Shown: piece by piece, positions 10,483 through 21,493 of the stretch
Numbering within the stretch: the first letter of the stretch is position 1
Layout: each line of letters opens with the position of its first letter
Source of the DNA: Lojkania enalia
Taxonomy: Eukaryota > Ascomycota > Dothideomycetes > Pleosporales
Length of the DNA: 64,000 nt
Reading direction: 5' to 3'
Assembly: GCA_010094045.1 (NCBI GenBank)
Contig: ML986719.1
Location: 14,281 to 78,280 of the forward strand
Made by a program: the position numbers and the translations under genes
The notes under the pieces: model-generated
The model's input: the letters and a program-made list of their open reading frames with translations, nothing else
Told to the model about the DNA's origin: nothing
Databases searched by the model: none

Positions 10483-10743
10483 CCGCAACGGATCATCCAG
10501 TAGCATCGCCGAATAACTAAGCAGGTTGTCTTCCTGTGACCAACCAAGCGTTGACATATGAACCGAATCGTATGTAGGGTCGAAGAGCAACTGCGGGTTC
10601 TGGTCGACGGGAAGCCATTGGAGTATATCGTCTATTTCGCAAGGTAGGTAATTTTCTGAAGACATGACGCTCGTTTGAGGTAACCAGTTCATGCCCTCGA
10701 GGGTATGCGACTGTGGAGCCTCCCAGGAGTTCTGGAACGACAT
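10396..10743 (-). pseudogene. Cassette gene B, copy 1, disrupted by inversion
   Basis: Starts MSFQNSWEAPQSH at 10743 and matches the N-terminal half of intact gene B at 38719 (shared SSENYLPC, IDDILQWLPVDQ, LLFDPTYDS). After LLDDPLRT the frame leaves the family and runs through antisense sequence of the inverted block to a stop at 10396. The correct C-terminal half is on the opposite strand at 10012-10395. The protein can no longer include the C-terminal coiled coil, so this copy is probably broken or a new chimera. Confidence 0.7.
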
Positions 10744-11005
10744 CGTGAGTATTGGTGCTGTTTGTTGTAGAGATAACATGTTATGGTTTGGCTCTCTTTA
10801 AGTAATAGATGGTATAAGGGAATAAAAGAAACGGCAAGTGCCACGCGCTTAGGTATCTCCGGATCTAAGCCACGGTGGTTTCATCTTAATGGCTCCGACC
10901 GGTCGTGGTATAGAGTAGTGTTTCAGGTTTCATTCTTACTACTAAGCCCTTCTCAGCGTGCGACTTCTGATACACATCATCTTATACGACCTAAATGAAA
11001 TGTCC

Positions 11006-11305
11006 CTACTCCTCTCCATTCTCATCTAGCGTTAGAGCCGCTAACCTTTCGGCTCCCATCGCAACTCTCTCCTTAAATAATGCCATCCCTGTGTTCCGTT
11101 CTATTTTAAGCCAGGTGCATGCTTCATCCATTGCCGGGTCTAGTTCTTCTTCGCCCATTGACTGTCTTTCCTCGGCCTTCATTACCAATGGCTGGAGCTT
11201 CTCACGTAGGTTTTTGTGCGCAATGGATTTACGTAGGCAATTCTTGTCTCGACGGAGCTTTTTGGCGATGCAACTCTGAAGGCAAAGTCCCTGAGCAATA
11301 GACAT
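11006..11305 (-). CDS. Cassette gene C, copy 1 (99 aa, unknown)
   Basis: ATG at 11305. A basic N-terminal half (SCIAKKLRRDKN, LRKSIAHKNLREKLQPLV) and an acidic C-terminal half (GEEELDPAMDEACTWLKIE, ending LTLDENGEE). Homologous to 38920-39258 with conserved start, length and both halves. Upstream of B on the same strand. Predicted all-helical; possibly nuclear or RNA-binding because of the basic helix, but that is inference. No family recognised. Confidence 0.55.
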   Translation of the reverse strand: MSIAQGLCLQSCIAKKLRRDKNCLRKSIAHKNLREKLQPLVMKAEERQSMGEEELDPAMDEACTWLKIERNTGMALFKERVAMGAERLAALTLDENGEE

Positions 11306-11414
11306 GATGGATGATGGATGTGTGTTAGCGAATTTTGCAATTGTGTTGTAGAGATCCCTTAATCGGGCCGTGTAGTCGATGATGTAGTTCGAGGCAATGT
11401 TAGGCCAAGACCCC

Positions 11415-11550
11415 GAACTGGGTCATTTTCCAGGACCAGATCTGGACCCATGTAGTTCAGAAACGAGCCTTCTCTCAGGTAGCAAAGAGTAGCCAACCTC
11501 CGCATTATGTGAGAACGTGCAAATTTGGAAAATACTCAAACACTGTGCCT
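11415..11550. repeat. Dispersed repeat R, copy 1
   Basis: About 135 bp beginning GAACTGGGTCATTTTCCAGG. Also found at 39361-39495 and 26613-26742. On the - strand all three keep the same readable stretch RLATLCYLREGSFLN, so it may come from an exon of an old gene. Confidence 0.75.
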
Positions 11551-12024
11551 CAACGATAGACAGGTTCAGACAAGGGATTCGGCAAATTTTTCTGGACGAC
11601 ACACCATGACCACTTATTTGTAGGGCTCGGCGGCCATATGATGTATGCGAGCAGAACAAGGCTAGTTCGCTAGGATGACGCCTTACGCCCGGATGGGATA
11701 AAATTAGACGCCTTACGACCGGATGTGGCACAGCTTGTCGTCTTACTACCGGATGGGGTGGTGCTTTCCCCTGAAGATCTTCGCAGCCAAAGTATATTTC
11801 AAATTCCGACATAACTAAAGTTTCAAGCTTTTTAACATGCAACAAATCGAGGGTAAGGCGCTTCTATGCCCATCTATGAATAGGAAGGTCCCGAAAAGTG
11901 CCCCTTTCAGATTAACCTTATCAACATCTATTTAACGGTGATTCATTCGTTCAATATCTATCAACAAACTGAGGATTTCTCAACTAAAGTTAAACCACCA
12001 GTTAACAAACGATTTTCTAAAACT

Positions 12025-12845
12025 ATGGCCTCTCAACCGACCGTTCAAGATATCGAGCAGCAAGGCGCAGTCTCCGTAAGGGCCTCGCTATCAGGTTCCC
12101 GTTTTATCTGACTATTTTTTAGATGATTTACCTGGATGGGAAAAGAGAACCCTCTAAGTCTCGCAACGACGGCCAAGTCTGCACAGACCGGCAACTCGCC
12201 TTCATCGACCAAAGACTCTATGACGCCGGCGGAATCATAGAAACCTGTCGCAGAGACCTTCACGAGTTTCGATGCATGTTTACCCCCCTGCAGAGAAGAT
12301 GCGCGGCGTACGAGCATGCATATCACGATGAAAAACAACGCAATGTCCAATCCTTCCAGGCGTACCAAACGGTCTGTGTCCAACATGAGAAAGCCCTTAA
12401 TGACCTGGCCGAGATGGCCAACAAGCACCGGTCCCTACAGAAGGACTTCGATAGCGCGCAGACAACTATCCTTGCCCAACAATCGGTGGTCCAGGAGTGC
12501 GAACGACGCCTTGCTACCCAAACTTCACTGGACCCCAAGATCGGCGAAGCAGAAACAGAGACTGAGCAGCTTCAAACTAAGATCACAGAGCTGGAGAAGG
12601 AAAAGATTGATATGCAAAATGCACTGGCAAATGCCACCGATTTTATCCTTAACGCTGAACGAAAGCTCAGCGAACTTGAGAGGATCAATTGCGCAGCCAA
12701 GCCTCAGGAGACGGAGTTATCGCCTGTTGAAGAGTCCACCAGTATTGGAAAGAGGAAGAGAGATGATGAGGACAAGAATGAAGAGGAATTAAAGCAACAC
12801 GGTGTGCCTGCTAAGAAGGGCCGTAAGAGGAAACATGTTGGGTAG
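12025..12845 (+). CDS. Cassette gene D, copy 1 (257 aa nuclear coiled-coil protein)
   Basis: Exon 1 (12025-12075, MASQPTVQDIEQQGAVS) joins exon 2 at 12123 across a 47-nt intron (GTAAGG to TTTTTTAG), phase 0. The protein is largely coiled coil (QTSLDPKIGEAETETEQLQ, KITELEKEKIDMQNALANA) and ends with two basic clusters, GKRKRDDEDKNEE and KKGRKRKHVG, a likely bipartite nuclear localisation signal. The second cassette keeps only the C-terminal 110 or so residues (40230-40536), so this is the complete copy. No enzyme motif. A structural or regulatory nuclear role is inferred. Confidence 0.65.
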
Positions 12846-13049
12846 ATGGCGCACGAATTTTTGCCTTTTACGCAATAGTATTTTGCTTTCCTGCCTGCTT
12901 TGCTTTTGTAATTAGTTCATAAAATCGTGCGTGTTATCCTCGAAAGCAAGATTGCTCTTCAATATAAGTCTAGAAAGCTCTATTTAGGCCCCCTATCTGT
13001 TCCAATGTTGGGCGGGAGCCCTAAAACGGCCTTAAGTACGATCGGAGCT

Positions 13050-13116
13050 GACACGCAGTATATAAATGCAGCTACAATCCCCAAAAATATGAATAACTGC
13101 ATATGAACTTAGGAGC
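13050..13116 (+). promoter_or_regulatory. Conserved core promoter of gene E, copy 1
   Basis: TATATAA at 13059-13065 within GACACGCAGTATATAAATGC, 51-57 bp before the ATG. The same block precedes copy 2 (TATATAA at 40906-40912), while flanking spacer is less alike. Confidence 0.55.
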
Positions 13117-13491
13117 ATGCTCAAGCAGAAGCGAACCAAAATCTTTCCAATAGCCCCTTCTCGCGGGTCTCCCTCGGGTGATGCCGTTGACGCGGAAGCC
13201 GCCCGCAAAATGGGGCCACCTGTGCCGACCGAAGATATTAATAAAAATTTTGGAGGGTCGAAGAAGATGCCTGTACCAAATCTTTCGCAGCTAATTGAGC
13301 AGAAGACATGCGAGAATGACCAGTTAAGACGTGAGCTTGACTGTGAACGAGAGAGGTGTCGCGCAAGCTATCGAGCGAGGACGTATATTGCAGCAGAAGC
13401 AAGTCGAGTCGTTGAGTCCCTTCAGCAGGCACTTATAAACTTCCAAGAGCTGCATAAGCAGATTGAAGAGGAACAAGAGTTAAAGGAGTAA
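13117..13491 (+). CDS. Cassette gene E, copy 1 (124 aa coiled coil, unknown)
   Basis: Intronless, ATG at 13117. The N-terminus is basic and Pro-rich (MLKQKRTKIFPIAPSRG). From residue 50 it is helical with heptads: NLSQLIEQKTCENDQLRREL, then SYRARTYIAAEASRVVESL and ELHKQIEEEQELKE. The copy at 40960-41334 is exactly the same length, and its C-terminal two-thirds is nearly identical, whereas the N-terminal 48 residues differ more. That pattern supports purifying selection on the coiled coil. Same strand as D and downstream of it. Function unknown. Confidence 0.62.
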   Translation: MLKQKRTKIFPIAPSRGSPSGDAVDAEAARKMGPPVPTEDINKNFGGSKKMPVPNLSQLIEQKTCENDQLRRELDCERERCRASYRARTYIAAEASRVVESLQQALINFQELHKQIEEEQELKE

Positions 13492-13617
13492 TAGGAATCT
13501 ACGGTATTTCGGCTAATAATGAATTTCTTAAATTTAACTTAGGTTCGAAGTTATGATTTAGTGGTTAATCTTCGCCAGCTTTATAGGTGTAGCAACAGAA
13601 AGATGCACAGCTCGCAG

Positions 13618-14130
13618 TTATCGACCACAGAATATATTAACAATAGGTATAACTGCTCCGCCTCCACTCATCATTGTTTTCGCGGTGCTGTTGAACTGCT
13701 TCATTACTCCGCCGGATAAAGTGACCACGCAGCGAGCCAAATCAAGTGGGAAGAACTCTGCGAGGCGCAGAGCAGCCTCTATCCCTGTAAAGCCATCTTG
13801 ATCGGCTATCCCCGAGACAATTAAAGAGCTAGCGGCAGTGGGCACATTGCCTAAATTACCTTCTAAGATAAGTTCTAACTATTGTTAACTTAAAAGGTAA
13901 CCATATATAATATACTTACCCGGTAACAGCTGAGCAGGCTTTCCATTTTCTGCACTGGAGCAATCGGTAAAGAGCGGCAGGAAAAACTCGATAACAGGAC
14001 TTATTAGGCTCTTAACCAGCTTTGATTATAATCGTTGGCAGTCCATCCATGGTGCAATTATACTTTTCGACTGCCATTTGACCGAGAATAACTGGAGCAA
14101 TGGACAGAACAAGCAAGATATTAAAGCTGC
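13618..14130 (-). CDS. Hypothetical gene fragment, at least two exons
   Basis: The last exon encodes NLGNVPTAASSLIVSGIADQ, then FTGIEAALRLAEFFPLDLAR, stopping at 13618. A phase-consistent intron (GTAAGT at about 13921 to TTAGAAG near 13861) joins it to an upstream exon with SLISPVIEFFLPLFTDCSSA. Further upstream a hydrophobic stretch (FNILLVLSIAPVILGQMAVE) occurs in another frame and could be an earlier exon or a frameshifted part. Possibly a membrane protein; the 5' structure is unresolved. Confidence 0.3.
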
Positions 14131-14556
14131 ATAATGGATAACTATGCTTCTTGTAGGCGTGGTTCTGGAGGAAATATGAAATAATTAGAAATATAGCCCG
14201 CCGACGGTTTTTAAGAACAAAAACTTCGTACTATTCTACACTATTCTAAGAATGGTTTAGCGCGGTACCAGTTCTGGCACTCTTCTCTGGAAGCGTTTAA
14301 ATTTATTATTGGTGGCTGTACCGCTCACCTAATGCTCCTTAATCGCGAACGAAAACGGCGCGCAGAGGATGACGATCAACTATACATAGTAGTACCAATA
14401 TTAGATGTACCTTAGTTGGGGTCGTACTCAGCATCGTAATCTATGCCAAAAATATGGAAAGATTAGGATCCCTGCCAACGCGTGACAAGGGGTCAGAAGC
14501 GGCCCACTCCCCAAGATATCCCTCCTTTTTTTGGAGACACAATCGCGTTTTGATAT
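14131..14556. other. Intergenic, nothing recognised
   Basis: AT-rich spacer between the fragment above and the MADS-like gene. It probably contains the promoter of the latter. Confidence 0.35.
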
Positions 14557-15154
14557 ATGGTAGCGTTCCCCAGACTTGACAGAATCCATCTCATACCCTG
14601 CATGCCTACAGCCATGGCGGAGCAGTCGGCCAGAGACCGAAACAAACAGCTAAAGAAACGATTGCGCGGATTAGAGAACAAGGTTTACCAATATGGAGAG
14701 CTGGGCGTTGACGTCGCATTGGTTATAGGCTTTCGAGAGAAAGAGGGCGGCTATTCTTATACAACTTCAGAGGAATTCTTGCAGAGGATCTCGCAGATCG
14801 TAAGTGTTCTTAGCGAACTGCCTACGTCTTTCTAATGCCAGCAAACAGCGATCGCATCCTAAGTGCGTAAACCGACTTCCCGAAGATATAAAGAGAATGG
14901 ATGCACAATCCGGTTCAAAGACTATGCGCCAGATCAAAAAGAGGAGGACTAAAAGAGCTAGGATAGTTAACACATTGGAGCAATCACCAACAAATATAAC
15001 ATTAGGCCAGACCGCGGCACAGGAAACTGTAAATAGAAAAGTGTCGTTCTTCCCGGAGCCGCCTACCCTTAATTCGCCTATACTCGTGAGGGGAAAATTT
15101 CAAGGGAATCTACAGCACCTTGAAAACAGTCCAAAGGGAAAATCGCGCAAATGA
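14557..15154 (+). CDS. MADS-box/SRF-like DNA-binding protein (about 163-182 aa)
   Basis: Exon 1 ends at 14799, a 49-nt intron (14800-14848, GTAAGT, CTAAT, CAG) follows in phase 0, and exon 2 runs 14849-15154. Start could be ATG 14557 or 14614; the second (MAEQSARDRNKQ) is closer to the domain. Residues from RDRNKQLKKRLRGLENKV through YQYGELGVDVALVIGF match the MADS pattern: basic N-terminal helix, then G-[ED]-L...V-D-V-A-hydrophobic strand. The second exon is basic (KKRRTKRARI) with a KGKSRK tail. Likely nuclear DNA-binding regulator. It is short and divergent, so it may be a lineage-specific relative. Confidence 0.6.
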
Positions 15155-15241
15155 GTAGTATTTTAGATTTAAGATGATGTAATTTCTACGAAGCAACAAG
15201 GACTCAAGCTTCGATGCGTCTTTCAATATCAATATCTTTCC

Positions 15242-15472
15242 GCTTAACTTAAGTTATGAAATGTTTAACGCTCTTTCCCGGCCTCTGTTCACGTGTACGA
15301 CGAATGCGGCGGTTGCGGCTGCTCACGGTGGCAGAGGTGCGTCAACAGTAACTTAGTCAGCACGTCACTGCAAAGCAGAGCAGAATAAAGTAAATCTTAA
15401 CATCCCCCACTGCGTAGCGAGACGCACTGTGTGGCGAGACAAACAAGGGGTAACTTAAGTTATATCATTTTG
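15242..15472. repeat. MITE-like repeat relic with TAACTTAAGTTA ends
   Basis: Palindromic TTAACTTAAGTTA at about 15243-15255 and TAACTTAAGTTA at 15450-15462 bracket the stretch. Its right part, TGCGTAGCGAGACGCACTGT and GTGGCGAGACAAACAAGGGG, recurs at 19641-19688 and, more diverged, at about 40703-40742. Confidence 0.5.
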
Positions 15473-15494
15473 CTTAGTAAATGTAACAGCTAAC

Positions 15495-15896
15495 TTAATT
15501 GCGAACTGTAGGTTTTGTGTAGGAGTTTACAGGGGGCGGGGATTCTTCCCTTATTGGAGATAACTGCCCTGTGCCATGCCTTTGTAGATATGGAATGAAT
15601 GGGATATCGCCGAGCAGCTCGGTCGGCCTATTTAACGGTCCCTTCTCAGCTACCTCCGCTACGTGAGTTGTAGTAAAATGAGCTTCTGGGTTCAGACTAT
15701 TGCAACAATGGTTGTGGATCTCAATGATAACGGTTTTGAAATTTCCCTTATGCTCATTCGACTTCGCGCATTTCGAGCAAATGAGCGGCTCTGGATCCGT
15801 GCTTTCACGGTAATGGCGCGATCTGGACCTGCCACATAAAGCGCATTTGTTTATTTTGCCTCGACTGTTGAGCGAGTATCGTGGGAGGGCCAACAT
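15495..15896 (-). CDS. Small putative zinc-binding protein, 133 aa
   Basis: ATG at 15896. Two CxxC knuckles, CALCGRSRSRHYRES and LICSKCAKS, about 18 residues apart, suggest a single treble-clef or ribbon zinc site near the N-terminus. The rest is Pro/Thr-rich and probably disordered. No intron needed. The layout (N-terminal zinc knuckle, disordered tail) is seen in small fungal regulators, but I do not recognise a family. Confidence 0.5.
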   Translation of the reverse strand: MLALPRYSLNSRGKINKCALCGRSRSRHYRESTDPEPLICSKCAKSNEHKGNFKTVIIEIHNHCCNSLNPEAHFTTTHVAEVAEKGPLNRPTELLGDIPFIPYLQRHGTGQLSPIREESPPPVNSYTKPTVRN

Positions 15897-16258
15897 GATG
15901 GGAAGTGTTATTCAGATCAACTACGGTGGGCATGAATCTTACAATCAAGGTACAAGAGAGTTGGGTAGTGGTAACTCATTCGAAATGCTAGTTTACAAAA
16001 CGTGCTGCAGTAGAGGGGTGGGCGTTGATTTAACGTTGGACAAGGGAAAATGCACTGATCAGACAGAGCCCTGAATTGGCCCCTGGCATGGATCCCTATT
16101 GTGGCCCACGTTCTGCCCGGAAATAATCATGGTAAACGCCACTACTTCTAATCTAAGAAAACCCTATTTCGACCCTCAATGAAGTCCATATTTGGCCAAC
16201 ATGAAAACCTTATATAAAGCTAGATGACACCACTAACTAACCATCAGTTCTATTAATT

Positions 16259-19200
16259 ATGAAGCGTTGCGACCATACCCACTGGCTTAGTATTTCTATG
16301 CAAGGCGGGGAAGCCGCTCTTCTAGAATCAGACAGGCTTCAGACGCTTGTCAACCATATACCGTACCCCAATATACAGCAACCAAGTCTATTCCTGCTAA
16401 TTGGTAATACAGAAAAGTCAATTGCTCTTCGAGCATTATTTGGATTAAAGAGGGCCCGGAGATTCACGATTAAGCGAAACCCAGGCGAGGTGCACCTTCA
16501 TCTTGATCCTTGCAGTATCTTTAATGGCCGTCCGATACTCCTTGCGGATGGCGATGTACCTAATTCCATCTCGGGTGGAAGGAATGCGAAAGCTGATAAG
16601 TGCCACGAAATTATAAGACGACCCCTTCAACGATCTAGAAATACCGCCACGGTTGATATATATACTCATCTGCTGTTCCCCTTCACAGACGTCTTCTGCT
16701 TCTTTGCTGCCGATATTGGCGGCTTTAGACAAATCGCGCGCCACTTAGCCACGTGGCTAGAGAGAGGCCATTCGTCGACCCTTCCAAAGAGTACGCTCCC
16801 GAGTGTAGTTATAGTCACCGACAAGATCACTCCGAGGGCGGAAATTGAGGAGGAAGCTAGAAAGGCCTTTCTGTGGATGCTGGGGGAGGAAACGACAAAA
16901 GATCTGTCTAAACAGATCTCAGCGATTGACATAGTCGCTCTTTTCCCAACCAGCACGATGTCTATTGATGCCCGATATCGGCGTGTAAAAGAGCGTCTTA
17001 TGGAGAGATCTGATCAAACACGAAAGAGTAGAGAAGAAACACGAACGCTGTTCTCTGCTACCCATTTCGCCGCTCTCTTTAAATACGCAAGTGGGCATTT
17101 TCCGGAATCCCTTCATAGACCACTCGATTTCCTTCGGGCATCAAGGGTCCAAAACCCGGTAGCACCAGACCTAGATGAGCACCTCTCAAACTTCCTAAAA
17201 CATATTACGTCCTCTGATCAGCTGATAGAATTCGCAGCTCCAACGATCGCTTCAGCTCTCTTTCTGGACAGTTACCCTCCCGGTGCGCACAGTAAGTACC
17301 ACTCATGCTAGGAATCCAGTTATTTTAACTCCGATGCAGCTTTCGAACCGAAGACAGTCTTTGATGCGCTTTACAAGGATGTCTTCTATAAGGTAAGTAA
17401 AGCCCGGACCATTGCCTTTAAGCAGTCCAACGGTATTATCCTACGAAGCGGCTTCATCAACATAGTCGAAAACTACCTCATTCGCTACTTCCAACAATAT
17501 ATTTCAGATAACGGAAAATCCGCAGTCGAAATTCATAGAAGCAACCTTATACGCTTCCAACACAGATGGCTCCACATCCAGAGCAGCAACACGTGTTTGT
17601 GCTGTCTGCGTAGGAGGCCACAGTATTGTTTACCATGCGGGCACTGTATTTGCGAAAATTGTGTCATAGTGTTTGGGGATTGCTGCGAAGACGACCCTTG
17701 GGTCTTTAAAGTTCGCCATTGCTTCCTCTGTAAACAGGAGATGCCGAACAACATAACCGTGAGGACAACCCCCCCGACTGCAGGAGTAGGAGTTTTGTGC
17801 ATTGATGGAGGAGGCACGCGCGGTATTATACCATTGGCAGTGATGAAGCTAATTCAAGATCGCCTTGGTCCAATTCCGCTTCAAAGGTGTATCACGGTCA
17901 GTTTTGGGGTCAGTGTGGGTAAGTCTTCCAGCACAGACCTTAGGCGGAACTAATACGTAAAGGTGTGATTATCGCTATTGATCACTTTATTCTGGGACGA
18001 CCTCTGGAAGAGTCAATCAAAACGTTCTCAGAAATGGCGGGACGGGTCTTTAAACGACGAGTTTCTTTTCATATCCCACTGATTTCCCGCATAGTCGAGA
18101 TTGCACTATCATATTTCACTGACGGCCTATACCCAGCTAGAAATGTTGACGCCGTACTAAAAGACTGGGTTACAAACAAGAGTATTCTAGACTGCTCCTA
18201 TGCGACTTCAACGGGAACAAAGCTTGGCTTACCAGTCGCCACGGTTAGTAGCCATCCGTCCTATCGGTTTTTCACTAATTATAATGGGGTCGGCGAACGC
18301 GATGGTGATCAAGGTAAGTTCCAAATAGGCAATTACGGTATCTCCCTAACAATCCTCCAGAGAAGGCCATTATAAAGCCAAAGGATGGTTTTGGGAACGT
18401 TCCACTTTGGGAAATGTAAGATTAACCGAACTTACTACCTGGCTAATAACTAAGTGTTAGTGCACGTTCCGCATCTGCTGCGCCTGGGTACGTCTTACCT
18501 TCCCTGTTTCGTCTCAGGCGGCTGACTATACCGCGCAGTTTCTTTCCGCCAAAACACATTAATGAAGTTGGCACATTCCAAGATGCAGGGCCTCTCGAAA
18601 ATGATCCACTACTCTGGGCACTCTCAGAGGTATCAGCAATGTTTCCTCTCCTCAGAGAGCCTAACTTTGTTATATCCTTAGGTACTGGTGAACCGGGACA
18701 AAAGAATTACGAAGTTTCTACGGAAGACTGCCGTAATATTCGGAAAAATGGGATGTTCGCACGAATCCGCGATCTGATTATGGAGAAAATGCGCGACAAG
18801 ACGGTAAGACGAGCCTATAAATCTATTGGACTCGCTGCGCAAATTCTCCCTAAAATTTACCGTCTTAGTGTTGACTTTGAAACAACCGAACCGAGACTGG
18901 ACGATGCGAGAAGTATACCTGAGCTGATATCGAAAGTAGAGACGGATCAACGATTAATTACAAGTATCGATGAAGTAGCACACTGTTTGATCGCCTCTCT
19001 ATTCTACTTTGAATTGGACTCAGCCCCGGAGAGGTATGACGGGAAGTACGTAATTACAGGGCATATTCTATGCTTAATTCGGCGCAATGATCCAGCTTTC
19101 GAAGCCCTATTCAGCAAACTATCAACAGGCTCTGTTAGATTTTGGGTGAACGATTGGCCAATGCTTGAGTCAATTAATGATCCCTCCTCTTTTGGGAAAG

Positions 19201-19430
19201 ACCAAAACTTCCGGGTGCGAGTCCGTATAGAAACGTCTGACAGGTTTACAGTGTCACTAAAACAAGGCGAGGCGAAAGCTTGTAACATTAGCGGATCACC
19301 TTTCTCGGTGAAAGGGCTAGTAGCTGCTCAAGGATTAGATGCTCCTTTTGGCAGGGCAGACCACGGTAAGCGGAAGAGGCCGTGGTCATCCGAGAGCCAG
19401 CTGCCCCCAAGAAAGCGGCAGCGAATTTAG
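16259..19430 (+). CDS. RING-like / patatin-like phospholipase, 978 aa, six exons
   Basis: Calcium-independent phospholipase or lysophospholipase of the fungal patatin family. Exons: 16259-17291, 17340-17918, 17963-18313, 18361-18415, 18461-18487, 18539-19430; all five introns have GT..AG ends and keep phase. The N-terminal 344 residues have no clear domain (LFLLIGNTEKS resembles the start of an NTPase fold). Residues of about 430-480 form a RING-type Cys/His cluster (CLCCLRRRPQYCLPCGHCIC). The patatin core follows: oxyanion DGGGTRG near 501, nucleophile GVSVG near 533 (completed across the intron at 17919-17962), and Asp in FQDAGP near 697 (DAG instead of DGG/DGA). The C-terminus is basic (RKRPWSSE, PPRKRQRI), a possible nuclear signal. 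Intact; lipid-signalling or defence-related cell-death roles are known for some fungal patatins. Confidence 0.87.
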
Positions 19431-19587
19431 GTAATAGGAACGGAGCTTCTGATAGGTTTGTCTTTATGGGTTTTCATTTGAAAATAGAATGCAAAAACAT
19501 GCTCATCCTACGCGCCCACAATCCTGCTGTTTAGTATGAAGCACGAGACCAAAAAAATTGAAAAGAAAAGAAAAAGGAGCGTCATTC

Positions 19588-19760
19588 ACAGTAACTTAAG
19601 TTAGCTCAGCTGCACTATAACTACTAAGTTAACGTGCATCTCTGCGTAGCGAGACACCCTGTGGGCGAGACAAACGAGGGGTAAGTTACATTCTTATTGT
19701 TCTAAATTTTCATAAATAATCTTATCCTAGCCTTAAGTTAACTTAGAGCCTTTCTCTGAT
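19588..19760. repeat. Second copy of the TGCGTAGCGAGAC repeat
   Basis: TCTGCGTAGCGAGACACCCT at 19641-19660 continues as GTGGGCGAGACAAACGAGGG, close to the repeat at 15411-15450. TAACTTAAGTTA occurs at about 19590 and a related CTTAAGTTAACTTAG at about 19730. Confidence 0.5.
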
Positions 19761-19823
19761 ATTTAGCTTAGAGCTTTTTATCGGCCTTACGCGCGCTGTC
19801 GCGGGCAAATTTATGGCGGGCTG

Positions 19824-20123
19824 CTATGTTGATTGGTACTTCCAGCGGAAGCAACTAGGCTCCTCTGGGTTGGGAATCCAGATGATCAAGAGCTCTGTCC
19901 CACTATACTCACGCATCTCTGCATCTAGACAGCCTCTAAAGCGGACTCGGACCAGCCACACTCGATATCTCCCCCCACTGCTTTTCCCATTCCCTATCAT
20001 ACCCTTGGGTCTATAGCAAATCAACTCTTTCCCGCGATACGCTGCCTCTCGTATATGTTCTCTTGGAGTTCGTACGAACACCATGTCAGATCTCTTTCGG
20101 TTCATCTCCCTATCACTAGACAT
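19824..20123 (-). CDS. Doubtful small ORF, 99 aa
   Basis: Starts MSSDREMNRKRSDMVFV. Basic and aromatic-rich (GGRYRVWLVRVRFRGCL). No motif, no homologue in the window, and opposite-strand ORFs overlap. Listed only because the composition looks protein-like. Confidence 0.2.
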   Translation of the reverse strand: MSSDREMNRKRSDMVFVRTPREHIREAAYRGKELICYRPKGMIGNGKSSGGRYRVWLVRVRFRGCLDAEMREYSGTELLIIWIPNPEEPSCFRWKYQST

Positions 20124-21493
20124 TTCTCCGATTTCGTGCCTTCGATCAATCATTACCGGAATGAGAAAAGGTCTTAGTTAGCTGTCAAAGACACTTCTTG
20201 CCTTTTTCTCTATTAGCGGAGTTGACTTTGCTATTCCTAAAAACGCATATACAGGTAACAAAGAGGCGCAGAGAGGCAAAGGAGTAAATACGTTCTGATC
20301 TGGCCGGGAACATGCACAGCGGTATGGGACAGTAGAGTCTTCATGCGAGCACAGTCGATCTTGAAGGGAGCCCTATGCACACACCAACACTTTATCCGCT
20401 CACGCTGCTACATTGCCGGCGCATGCGAGTTCCTTGAACAAGGTAGGAACTTCAAGGGGCTCCAGGGCTTTGATGGACCGCCACCAATTGTTCACTTAGC
20501 TCGTCTCAGTAGAGAGCGCCGCCTAACGTCCGTAAACACGATTCATTCTAAGACACGTCGCTGGCATTCTGTTGAGATTTTTAGGTATGAGCAACTTAAT
20601 GAAGATATAATGGCAAGTAATTCCTCCCCAGCAAAGATCTCCACTTCCTACCATCTCCTCCCACCAAAACATGTGTGACTACACGCAAGTACACTACAAG
20701 TGTACACATCTTCGGTATATTGTGAAAGCATGGTGCACAAAGTACCAGCAAAAGCAAAAGCGTTGCGAGCCAAATGTTGTTGCGATGTAAGGAGCAGACT
20801 TTAATATTCGTTCTGTTATTTGACTAACATTGAGTAGAGAATATAGGCTTGACGAGAATTGCGGTTTGTCCAAACGCCGCCTATACCAATCTTCTTTTGC
20901 TGACTAGAGCCTTTACGAAAGGTGACTGCAAGGGTTCTGCGGGCGGAACGAAAGTCTCAAGGGCTACATCGAGCTATTTATCTCAAAGATAGAAGATTGG
21001 TTCCGTGAGGTTCAGCTCCGCGTGCCTGGAAGGTGCAAGTCAGGGATACGGAGGTGCGGAAGTGCGGAGGCGCGAAGGCGCGACGAAGAAATCCTCAGGG
21101 AGGCAAGTGCGGCTGCGGGAACCTGCTAGCATAGGCGGGGCCTGGCTCGCCTCGTCAATGGGAATCAAGGCGATGCGCTTGGTGCACGAGCGCTGCTCCG
21201 AGACCTGCTGTTGCCTAGTAAAGTGTGGGCCAGTGCTAGTCCGTGCGCAGACTGATGCCTCTTCGGCGGGAGACTGATGCTAGTTCACCCGAATAAATGA
21301 GTGCTATCTCATATTAAAGAGAAATAGGACACGATGTTCTACTCATCGTTTGAAGCATCCCAAATCTTCGCTTGCCAAACTGTCCGTATAACCTGAAATC
21401 AAGAGAGCTATTACTGCTCTTCTACGTAAGCAAACCTCTTTTGTTAAGCCTTGGTTTATCTACTAACATTTTGAGCTTTGAAGGTTATTCAAT
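20124..21493. other. Long stretch without a supported gene
   Basis: ORFs at 20343-20678 (+) and 21005-21277 (+) lack recognisable motifs and have composition typical of chance ORFs. No tRNA or repeat identified. Confidence 0.4.

Noticed and set aside
12316..12792. + strand ORF of 158 aa rich in Arg and Ser
   Set aside because: Shadow frame of cassette gene D.
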